Positions 33,771-64,000 of a stretch of 64,000 nt of DNA are shown here, piece by piece (positions within the stretch are counted from its first letter, which is position 1; the number at the start of each line of letters is the position of its first letter). The stretch lies in the NCBI GenBank assembly GCA_034440575.1, contig JAOTOL010001597.1, positions 2,181,501 to 2,245,500 on the forward strand, given 5' to 3'. This stretch comes from Imbricaverruca yamaguchii. Taxonomy: Eukaryota; Arthropoda; Thecostraca; Neoverrucidae. The notes under the pieces were generated by a model, which saw only the letters and a list, made by a program, of their open reading frames with translations, did not search any database and was not told the origin of the DNA. The translations under genes were made by a program, and so were the position numbers.

Positions 33771-33907
33771 CATGGGTAGATGTTGTATTGTGTAGTTTTT
33801 GACGTGCAGCTGTGGTGTTGGCGGTGGACGTGGCCATTGCTGCCGGTCCGGCGCCGGTAACGTCGGCGGGCGGGCGAGTGTTGACCGGCCGTGGTGTGTG
33901 CCCGCAG

Positions 33908-34801
33908 GTGCCGCTATGCTGCTGTCGGCGCCCCTGTCGGCCGTCGGCACTGAGCAGCGCCTGCCGCCGCCGTTCCCGCCGCTGTTGGCGCCGCAGCTGG
34001 GCCGCTTGATGAGCGGAGGTGCCGACGGACTGAAGCCGCCGTCCGCCGCCGACCCGCTGCTCTACCCGTCCGCCTACCACCCTGGCGTCGCCGCCACCGC
34101 GCTGCTGCAGTTCGGCTACCAGGCGAGCGCGCCGGCCGGATACGCGCCCTACCAGTACCCGGCGTACGCCGCCGCCGCGCCGCGACCGCCGCCGCCGCCC
34201 GCCGAGCCGCTCCACCTGCCGCCGCACCGGCTGCGTCCGGTCGGCTTCCGCACGGCGCCCGGCAAGGAGGCGCTGGTGGCGCCACCGGCGTCCGCCAGGG
34301 CGGCGCCACCGGCGGCGCTCCGGCCGCCGGCCGACGAGCCGCGCGGCTTTCGGCCGCCCGGCAAGGAGGGCGTGCTGCGCGTGCCGGCGCACTACCCGCC
34401 GCTGAGCGGGGTGTACGCGCCGCCGCCGCCGCCCGGCGCGTACCCAGCCGTCGCCACACCGCCGCGCACCAGCGGCGGCGCCTCGGCGGCACCCCGCGGC
34501 GGTTTCAGTAACGGCGCGCCGGCGTCGCGCCGCGCCCAGCCCGCCGACGAGACGGCGCGGCCGCGCATGCGCGACACCGCCGCCGAGGCGACCAGCGAGC
34601 AGCCGTCGCCGGCCAAGCGGGCGCGGGTCGAGCCGGCACGGTCGCGAGCCGACCGAGCAGCCGCCGCCGCCGTCGCCTCCGCCTCCTCCACCGCCCCCGC
34701 CGCCGGTCGGACCAAAACCGACATGCCATCTGTCGTCAACAACGACAACTACGCGCCGCCCGAACACTTCCGGCTCGGCTCAGTCATCGAGCTTGCTGAC
34801 G
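33908..34801 (+). CDS. ATXN1: ATXN1 exon 1 of the coding set
   Basis: The acceptor TGTGCCCGCAG|GTGCCGCT places 8 nt of 5' UTR before ATG at 33,916. The donor is GCTGACG|GTAAGC at 34,802. It encodes residues 1-295, starting MLLSAPLSAVGTEQ, with proline runs and YHPGVAATALLQFGYQ, and ends in the first AXH strand (FRLGSVIELADG). Nearly all codons end in G or C. Confidence 0.88.
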
Positions 34802-36687
34802 GTAAGCGCTTTACACCCGCTCAGCGCTTGTGTGTCCGAGCCGCCGGGCCTATCCGGCGACTGGCCGCGCCCGGCGCGTGTCGGTTCTGCCTGAATTCTC
34901 GTCGCGGCCGGCCGTCGCCACGTGACCGGCAGTGGCTGTCGGTCGTCTGGTGTGCGCAGTCACGTGCCGTGTCACGCTCGCGTGGGACGTGCTCGGCGAC
35001 ACCGGCACGTCGGGCGGCCGGCGGCCCGCTGCCGGCGCGGCCGCTACGGCACCGGCTGGGCGTAAACTGGTGGGCGGCTGGACAGCGGGTCAACACGGAT
35101 GGCAGAGTGCATGGCTGCGGACGCCGGCGGCCGCTCACCTTCGGCACCGGTGCCGGCTGGCCGCTCGAGCCGGTCGGAGTCACCCAGTGCTAGAGAGGTG
35201 GACGGGTGGAAGGATCGACTGCGTGGCACGCGTGGCGTTTTGTCCAACATATCCACAAGTAATGTTTTTGTCCAACATATCCACAAGATGAAAGCGAAGT
35301 AACGTAAGTAATGAAAGAAATCGTTTCGGCCGATTTTAACAAATGTGTTTTTTGTTGTTATAAATCTTGATTGTATTGAGGACTCGAACGTTTTCATCGT
35401 GGATCATTTTGGAGATTCTTTAAAGTCATCCATGACCGAAAACATGGCACTCAAGGAAATAGTCCATTCCTCCTCACAATTAATTGTGCCCGGCCATGTT
35501 CGACAGGTCGGCTGAAGCGGGTGGAGGAGCTGCTGACGGAGGACTTCGAGACGTCGGCGGACCAGTCGGCCGAGCTGCGGCTGGACCGCAGCGTCGTCAC
35601 CCGGATCAACGACGTGGGCCGCACCGCGCACATCGTGTTCGCCGTCGGCCCGCACCGGACCGAGGTACGGCCGCCGTACAGGGGCAGGCGCGTCGCCAGC
35701 AGGGCGGGGTACTTTCCGAGGGCCGTCAGCCCCCACCGGACCGGGTACGGCCGCCGTACAGGGGCAGGCGCGTCGCCAGCAGAGCGGGGTATTGTCTGAG
35801 GGCTGTCGGCCCCCACCGGACCGAGGCACGGCCGCCGTACAGGGGCGGCGTCGGCCCGCACCGGACCAGGTACGGCCGCCGTACAGGGGCAGGCGCGTCG
35901 CCAGCAGAGCGGGGTACTGTCTGAAGGCCGTCGGCCCCCACCGGACCGAGGTACGGCCGCCGTACAGGGGCAGGCGCGTCGCCAGCAGAGCGGGGTACTG
36001 TCAGAGGGCCGTCGGCCCCCACCGGACCGAGGTACGGCCGCCGTACAGGGGCAGGCGCGTCGCCAGCAGGGCGGGGTACTGTCTGAAGGCCGTCGGCCCC
36101 CACCGGACCGAGGTACGGCCGCCGTACAGGGGCAGGCGCGTCGCCAGCAGAGCGGGGTACTTTCCGAGGGCCGTCGGCCCCCACCGGACCGAGGTACGGC
36201 CGCCGTACAGGGGCAGGCGCGTCGCCAGCAGAGCAGTCCGAGGGCCGTCGCCTTCGGATGCTGTACTGGCGGGCGCATCGCCAACCGAGTGGGATGTAGT
36301 TCACGGCCGGGTATAAGATGTAGGGCAGACGTGTGCGGCAGGTGTAGCGTCTTATTTTGTAGGGCACTCGTATGAGTATGGATTGAGTATAAATTGATGT
36401 GGATATGCGTGCCCTGTGAACCGACCCGACCCGTGGCTTGTGACCTGTCCCGACCCGACCCATGCCCTGTGAGCTGACCCGACCCGTGCCCTGTGACCCG
36501 ACATCACGGCCGTGTGCCACAGGTGACGGTCGAGGCACAGGTGGAGCACCCGTTCTTCGTCTTCCACCGCGGCTGGTCGTCGTGCAGCCCGTCGCGCACG
36601 GTGCAACTGTACAGCCTGCCGTGCCGCCAGCTGGCCGTGGGCGACACGTGCGTGTCGGTGGCGCCGCGCGCCGGCCCGGCCAACTAG
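33916..36687 (+). CDS. ATXN1: Ataxin-1-like protein with AXH domain (three exons)
   Basis: The spliced coding sequence is 33,916-34,801, 35,507-35,664 and 36,523-36,687: 402 codons plus stop. Residues 1-270 are low-complexity (Pro/Ala/Arg-rich) and predicted disordered. The AXH domain spans about 280-398: HFRLGSVIELADG, LKRVEELLTEDF, RINDVGRTAHIVFAVG, then EHPFFVFHRGWSSC, LYSLPCRQLAVGD. AXH domains mediate dimerisation and binding of transcriptional co-regulators and RNA; ataxin-1 proteins act in the nucleus with partners such as Capicua. The protein stops nine residues after the last AXH strand, so the C-terminal NLS/14-3-3 tail of human ATXN1 is absent, and there is no polyglutamine tract. 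Start chosen as the first ATG after the acceptor at 33,907. Upstream 5' UTR exons were not found. Confidence 0.9.
34802..35506 (+). other. ATXN1 intron 1
   Basis: GTAAGC...CGACAG intron of 705 bp. A two-copy duplication of GTCCAACATATCCACAAG (35,240 and 35,269) lies near its middle. No other feature seen. Confidence 0.8.
35507..35664 (+). CDS. ATXN1: ATXN1 exon 2 (central AXH)
   Basis: Acceptor GTTCGACAG|GTCGGC and donor CCGAG|GTACGG. The 158 nt keep frame with both neighbours and read GRLKRVEELLTEDFETS, ELRLDRSVVTRIND and AHIVFAVGPHRTE. The last 22 nt and the donor have been amplified into the following intron. Confidence 0.9.
35641..36238 (+). repeat. 81-bp minisatellite made from the ATXN1 exon 2 donor edge
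   Basis: About seven copies. Each contains CGTCGGCCCCCACCGGACCG AG|GTACGGCCGCCGTACAGG followed by GGCAGGCGCGTCGCCAGCAG and AGCGGGGTACTGTCTGA. The first copy starts inside exon 2. Every unit repeats the exon's last codons (VGPHRTE) and the GTACGG donor. The unit length is a multiple of three and the frame stays open, so use of a distal donor would add whole 27-residue blocks. Confidence 0.95.
36405..36510 (+). repeat. Degenerate repeat before the ATXN1 exon 3 acceptor
   Basis: Three to four imperfect copies of CCCTGTGA(A/G)C(C/T)GACCCGACCC end about 15 bp before the acceptor. No exon-derived sequence is clear here. Confidence 0.7.
36523..36687 (+). CDS. ATXN1: ATXN1 exon 3 (end of AXH and stop)
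   Basis: Acceptor GTGTGCCACAG|GTGACG. The exon reads VTVEAQVEHPFFVFHRG, then WSSCSPSRTVQLYSLPCRQL and AVGDTCVSVAPRAGPAN before TAG at 36,685-36,687. This is the C-terminal half of the AXH domain. Confidence 0.9.
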   Translation: MTVEAQVEHPFFVFHRGWSSCSPSRTVQLYSLPCRQLAVGDTCVSVAPRAGPAN

Positions 36688-37350
36688 CGCGCGCCGCGCC
36701 GCCGCCGTGTCGCTGTTTCCGTTAGTCGGTGTTGGCGCGGACGGCCGGCCGAGAGGCGCCGCCGCCGCGCCTCTGCGCGTGTCGCCGCACCCGCACTTCC
36801 GACGGCGGCGGCACGTCGCCACGTCGGCCGCGCGTGCTGTGTGGCCGCTGTGGCGTCCGGCGGCGGCTGCTGTGCGCCACCGGCTGGCTGTGCGGCGCGC
36901 CGACGCTGTTCGGGCGCGGCTGCCGACTGTGCTGCCACCTACCGGCGGGCGGCCGACTGTGATGCCACCTACCGGCGGGCGGCCGATTGTGCTGCCATCT
37001 ACCTTCGGGCGGCCGCGTTGGCGCCGGCCGGACCCGGCCGCGCGCCCTGTGATATTTTGTATCCGTTGTGTCGACCGTCTCCCCCCACTAATCGTGGCGC
37101 GTGCCGCCGGTCCGGGAGTTGGTGCGGCCGGGCGCGGGCAGCGGCAGGCTCGCCCGTCACGTGACCACCGTGCCGGCTCCACACCGCCCGGGCGCAATCA
37201 GACTTTCGAATTCTCAGGGATACACGCGTGCGATATCGGAGAGAGTGTTCGGAATAATATCACGCTGTGGTTTGGGACTTATTTTAATAGCTGTGACTAA
37301 TAAAGCGTATTATTTTTCCCAGTCTGTTGCAGCTGTGGACAATAAACTCG
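36688..37350 (+). other. ATXN1 3' UTR
   Basis: GC-rich at first, becoming AT-rich near the poly(A) signals. It contains a three-copy 30-bp repeat (CTGCCACCTACCGGCGGGCG then GCCGACTGTG) at 36,928-37,012. Confidence 0.6.
37299..37346 (+). terminator. Polyadenylation signals of ATXN1
   Basis: AATAAA at 37,299-37,304 and again at 37,341-37,346, about 610 and 650 bp after the stop codon, in locally AT-rich DNA. The cleavage site is inferred shortly after the second signal. Confidence 0.65.
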
Positions 37351-38035
37351 CATAATGCAGAGGGATGTGACTTTCCGATGCCTTTGTGCAGGTTCATCGT
37401 TTCGCTATGGACGGTGCCCCTACGAGAGATGGGGAACACGTGCCCCTGGATGTGAAATTTACCCTCATGCTCATAGCGGCGCCCAGTAGCAGCGACAAAG
37501 GCATTGCTGGGAAAGCATCTACTGAAAAATCGTCTCGACCCTCACATTCGAAATCTATGCTTCATCCGTATAGGGGAGCTGTTATGCTGTTTAAGCTGTT
37601 AGCTGCTAGGTACAGTTAGGTCGCATTCATAATTTTATGTCGGCACCTATTTTCCCAAGTAGCGAGAAGCAAAAGGTCATTGTATTTCATCAGTAAAAAC
37701 CTTGGTTTGGAATTGTTGAAACTGGGTGTACGTTCACTACCCTGCCTACTGAAACTGCTAATATGCCCTCAACTTTTCAAAGTGGAGGGCCATGCTCCAG
37801 TCTAGCGTCCCAATGAACGCACTGTGGTCAGTTCGAATGCGGGTTTGTAGACAAGGCTACAGATGATCGTCACGATCGCAGAGTTAGCGCGAGGATGGAC
37901 AGACGTTCAGCAATAGCCGCTTGGCTTCTGCGGAGCCGCCATCCACCGGTTTTTCGTCGATGGTCAGCCAGGATATTGAAGGACGGAGGCGGGGCGGCGG
38001 CGGAATGGCTTGCGGGCTCTGCACAAGTGCACTCC
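37351..38035. other. Intergenic DNA
   Basis: No gene recognised; the 77-codon frame at 37,386 is unsupported. Confidence 0.5.
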
Positions 38036-38345
38036 TCCCCATCGGTAAAAAAGTTTTGCCCCCCCCCCGGGCCCGGAAAAACAGGAGGGGGTTCCTAGTT
38101 AAAAAAAATTTTTTGTTTGTGGGTCGACTGCGTTTCCCTTCTTTGGTCTGGTTGGGTGGGGTGGTGTTGTCTGTTGTGGGGGGGGGGGGGAAGGTGGGGG
38201 GGGGGTGGGTGAGGCGCGGGGGCCCCCCCCCCACAACAACACCCCACCAAAGAAAAGCAAGCCGGGAGCGCTGATGGGTGACGGCCAGTGGCGTAGCTAG
38301 GATTTGCGTTACGTGGGTGGGGTTGGCACCGATTTGGAGGGGCCA
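38036..38345. mobile_element. Transposon-like remnant with G-run/C-run hairpin
   Basis: An imperfect inverted repeat pairs TTCTTTGGT...GGGTGGGGTGGTGTTGT (38,139-38,175) plus a G-run with a C-run plus ACAACAACACCCCACCAAAG (38,222-38,255). Just right of it is CAGTGGCGTAGCTAGGATTT (38,287), a terminus-like motif seen in DNA transposons of many animals (from general knowledge, not checked). No coding sequence. Confidence 0.45.
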
Positions 38346-39000
38346 CCTATCCACATAAAAAGTCCAGAATTTTTTCCACGATTTTTCAAATGAGCCCATT
38401 TATTGTTTTAAATAAAATATTTATGGACCAACTTAATTGCCCTACGAAGTCAGTTTTTTCCACTCACGTGGGCCAACTGACTTCCTTCCTGAATGAAACG
38501 TTTACTGTTTGCCAGCCTGCTTGCACAGATTTAAGGGTGTATGCCAGGGATGTAGGATCCTATTCAGTTAAGAAGGCTTTAGCCCCAACCAAACTTGCAG
38601 CTCAACCGCCCTAAGTTGACAGCAAGCCCCCCCCCCACGCTGGAAACTATTGTTCAATTTTTTTAAAACTCATCTGGTAGTTTCTCTGGGCTCATTTTCA
38701 TATTTCACTATGTTGATAGTTTTTGTCTACCATATGGTACCACTACCCACAAGCGTAGAAATCGCGCATCTGCGCTTTATTTGCCGCATATCTTCGGTTG
38801 AAACATCTTGCTGAGAATGCCACTGTGCAAAAATCAAAGTGCAACACGAGCACAATCGACGAGGATGTTGAAATGGCTCGTCGATAGTGAAGAATATTGC
38901 TTGGGGTTAATGTGGTTCGGAGATGCTTTTGGTTCTTCAGGAAAGTAATTTTGTCAGCATTAGCTCGACATAGTCGTCCATGTCTCCGTCCGAAGAACAT
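38346..39000. other. Intergenic AT-rich DNA
   Basis: No gene recognised. A C-run lies at about 38,627. Confidence 0.5.
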
Positions 39001-39860
39001 TAGGATAAGAATCAGGTAAGTTCAGAAGGAAAGACATTAAAATTTCAGTGTATTTAGCTTGTACGGAGAAGAGAACCTTGAAATGCAGAGTAGGCTCACA
39101 TATAAGCATATTATGTTCAAAATCAAGGTGTTGCTAGCATACTTGTCTGTGTTTGACTTATGGTTTGTAAACAGGCCCTTGGCCAATTTGTGTTCACATG
39201 TTAGTTTTGCTATTCTTTTTTGTGATTTGAACGAATTTGATGTTCATTTCATGGGAAATGAGCACTGAGGTATTGGTAATTTGGATTGAAGCACATGGAG
39301 GAAGAGGGGGTTTCTGAGCAGTTACAACATGCAACAAATATCTGTACTGTGTGGCCATACCAGTAACTGTACTGTTTACTGAGTACCCAAAATGAGCAAG
39401 CTATCCATATTTTAACAGTTCCTTTTGACGAAAATTAGCTAACACCATCCTCTAATCAGTAGTGTTTGGTTCAATTTGGCAAAGCAGAATATGTAGAAGT
39501 ACCAAAGCCATTATTGTAAAAAGCTGACTGGCATTTGAGGTAATATGCAGATGCATTTATATTGATAGTAATATGCATTTATAAACTTTTCACTTTTGAA
39601 CCAAAATTTGTGTGTTGAATATGGTTGCACATAGCTAATTTGTTTTTGCCATGCTGAAACAAGCCTGCATGCTGAATACTATGGTCATTTCACCAAATTA
39701 TGATGCACTATGTTGAATTTGATTGCACTATTTTTTATGCATGCTGTCCAACCAAATTTCTACAACTTGTGTCATATTCAGATGCAACATGCCGAAATGC
39801 CAAAATTGAATGTGTTTAATATTGAAATATGTGCAGTTTATTCAAACTTGCATGCAAAAA

Positions 39861-40043
39861 GGTTGGGGCAGGGATGGCCAAGTGGTTAAGGTATTTAACT
39901 TTGGGTATCAAAGGCCCCAGGTTCAACACTGGTGCTGCTCAGGACATTTCCCAATCCCACAGCCCACTGGCAAAGCTGGGTGGCACCATTAGCTGTGAAT
40001 GTGCATGAAGCATTTGGTAAACCACTGAATAAACCAACAACAA
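39861..40043 (+). mobile_element. tRNA-derived SINE, family A, CpG-stripped copy
   Basis: Aligns along its length with 32,951-33,139, and nearly all CpG positions there are TG or CA here (GGCCGAG to GGCCAAG, CCGGGTTCGAC to CCAGGTTCAAC, GGGCGGCGCC to GGGTGGCACC). Flanked by the 10-bp direct repeat CATGCAAAAA at 39,851-39,860 and 40,044-40,053. Confidence 0.92.
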
Positions 40044-40432
40044 CATGCAAAAATGTGTAGATTGCACTTGGTTTTTTACCCATGGGTTTTCCAAACAGGT
40101 TGGTTTTTCCCCTTCTCAGGTTTCTCCAAGCTTTAACATAGACATGCACCAACACATACAAGGTTGGACCTGATGCCTGCAACTCATCTGGGTCCTCTTC
40201 ACTTAGTTTCAGGTCACAGGTGGGCAGTGGGGTCTGCTCATAGGCTATGAAGCTGCCCACCCTCCAAATGTTCTAATTGTTATGTATGTATGCATATATG
40301 TACATGAGTCTGTATGCTATGTATGTATCAGCTCTACATCACATTCTTTGTTTGCTGGAATCTCTCCTTTCTTGCTTATTTGGTATAGCTGGATGCTACA
40401 TAAGCCAGATTAATGTAACCCTTCCTTTGTAA

Positions 40433-40530
40433 CCCAAGAGATTGGATGCTTCTTATTGAAATTATGCTTAATCAGCTTTAGTTTCACTGTTGACCAGTTA
40501 GTGAACATTTTTATATTGATCAGACATGAT
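40433..40530 (+). repeat. About 96-bp repeat, copy 1
   Basis: CCAAGAGATTGGATGCTTCT, TATTGAAATTATGCTTAATC, AGCTTTAGTTTCACTGTTGA, CCAGTTAGTGAACATTTTTA. The second copy is at 41,470-41,567 with few differences. Origin unknown. Confidence 0.9.
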
Positions 40531-40931
40531 ACATCTCTAACAGATGGCACTCTGACTCTGCTAAATAAAAAATCATAGTACTACCTTTGTTTTATACAGG
40601 CAAAACATGTGTAAATCTCATATTGTGACAAATTTAACACATGGTCTGGAGGGGGTTGGGGCAAAATCCTCCCACGCCTCTTGGTTTTTGTAAATATTTC
40701 ATTATTTCACTGGTTGATATATGCCATTCCTTTATGTGTACAGAGGCAGTCAAAGCACCCCAAGCACAAATAAACAAACAAAATGTGTACCTGCCAAAAA
40801 ATGTCCAGTGCATTGTTTAAATCAAGACAAATTAAAATAAGCCAAGAATGTATAAAATTAGAGGCAGGCTCACCAGAGAGAACATAGACTGGATGTGTTG
40901 GAACCCCTGAAATCCAAAATATTTTGGATAA

Positions 40932-63111
<22,180 letters not shown>

Positions 63112-63125
<14 letters not shown>

Positions 63126-63445
63126 GTGAGTCGGCGCAGGTCTGGTCTGGGCCGGTCCGGTCCTGCTGTCTACAGGTGAGTCAGCGAAGAGCTGGTCTGG
63201 GCCGGTCCTGCTGTCCGCAGGTGAGTCGGCGAAGAGCTGGTCTGGGCCGGTCCTGCTGTTTGTGGGGATGGGAGCGTGCTCTGTTAAGAGCTGGTCTGGG
63301 GTTGTTTTGGGATGAGCGTGCTCTACAGGTGAGTCAGCGAAGAGCTGGTCTGGGCCGGTCCTGCTGTCTGTAGGGATGGGATCGTGCTCTACAGGTGAGT
63401 CGGCGAAGAGCTGGTCTGGGACAGTCCTGCTGTCTGCGGGGATGG
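63112..63445 (+). repeat. Minisatellite made from the FAM135 exon 12 donor edge
   Basis: About six imperfect copies, spacing 50-75 bp, of (G)TGCT(C/A)TACAG|GTGAGTCGGC then GAAGAGCTGGTCTGGGCCGG, TCCTGCTGTC. The first is the real junction (GVLY). Several copies keep the strong donor CAG|GTGAGT. Confidence 0.93.
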
Positions 63446-64000
63446 GAGCGACGCTCGGGTAGTGCAGGGGACCGGGCGGAGCTAGCCCGGGGCGGTTCTG
63501 CATCTGGTGGGACTTAGCGGTGTCGGAGGACCCAGCTGCTGATGTGGTCTGTTCAGTGGTCACCTGGGCGTATTGACACCAGGCACCCCGTCGGCATGGG
63601 CAGCGAACCTTCGGAATGCGATGCGATCAGGAAAGCTTACGATTATATTGTTCTTGTGAACTGGTTTCTGACACACGTACACATCCTAAAAGCTGATCAG
63701 TATTTTAATGAGTTTCGAATCGCATCATGTTCGGAAATTTTGCTGGTCATGTAAACGGGATAATCAACACAGCGCGTGGCCGTGTTTTGGAAATTGGGTG
63801 AGCGAGGCGAAGTCTCTATCAGTTTGCGTAACTGTGTAGAAGTGATTGCCCGGGCTATGTGACCGACGCAGTCGATGCCCAAACGATCAAGTGATTGCCT
63901 GGGCGTGGTGAAATCACTGGCAATTGTGGTGGCCGTGTTTGAGTGATTGCCTGGGCGTGGTGGCCGTCTTCGAGTAATTACCTGGGCGTGGTTAAATCAC
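63446..64000 (+). other. FAM135 intron 12 to window end
   Basis: No exon recognised. GTGATTGCCTGGGCGTGGT repeats three to four times at 63,890-63,995 (about 45 bp apart). The array runs off the window. A tail-like GACGCAGTCGATGCCC lies at 63,865. Confidence 0.6.

Noticed and set aside
33222..34767. 472-codon minus-strand frame opposite ATXN1 exon 1
   Set aside because: A shadow of the GC-rich plus-strand exon plus a minisatellite; the plus strand has the AXH protein and splice sites.

Overview
The window is metazoan nuclear DNA from an invertebrate. It shows spliced genes with GT-AG introns, tRNA-derived SINEs, the 3' end of a non-LTR retrotransposon, AATAAA poly(A) signals and a very large amount of minisatellite DNA. 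Most of it is GC- and CpG-rich, and coding exons end most codons in G or C. I cannot name the species. A crustacean-like or other arthropod genome is only a guess. No CRISPR array, operon, rRNA gene or functional tRNA gene was found.

Layout: (1) 1-33.8 kb holds no gene I can name. It is a patchwork of minisatellites (units of about 5 to 80 bp), several SINE families that share a central core, short dispersed tails and unassigned unique DNA. Two minus-strand stretches (8,846-8,991 and 30,814-31,275) carry codon bias like the known exons and are offered as candidate exons. (2) 33.9-37.35 kb, plus strand, is a three-exon ataxin-1-type gene: a Pro/Ala-rich N-terminus, then a C-terminal AXH domain. 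(3) 37.4-41.0 kb is intergenic/upstream DNA. From about 39.0 kb it becomes AT-richer and almost free of CpG. (4) 41.0 kb to the window end, plus strand, is a FAM135 gene with 12 recognisable exons (about 1,107 residues). The C-terminal serine-esterase-like domain lies beyond the window.

The main discovery is that most large minisatellites in these two genes abut exons, and their repeat units contain copies of the adjacent splice site together with the last or first bases of the exon. I see this at the ATXN1 exon 2 donor and, in FAM135, at the exon 3 acceptor, exon 3 donor (weaker), exon 6 donor, exon 7 acceptor, exon 7 donor, exon 8 donor, exon 9 acceptor and exon 12 donor, with the exon 6 acceptor tentative. 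Exon edges have been amplified repeatedly, giving strings of about 4 to 16 (perhaps 80 for the 21-bp array) decoy splice sites. The same signature marks the candidate minus-strand exon near 8.9 kb.

The second discovery is a sharply bounded CpG desert (about 39.0-41.65 kb) over the start of FAM135. Its effect reaches the codon use of exon 1, and it is documented by two copies of one SINE, one CpG-rich outside and one stripped of CpG inside. Other points are a probable GC-AG intron whose donor is itself amplified, a one-base frameshift in FAM135 exon 9, LINE 3' ends inserted into two unrelated minisatellites, and two arrays packed with CACGTG motifs.
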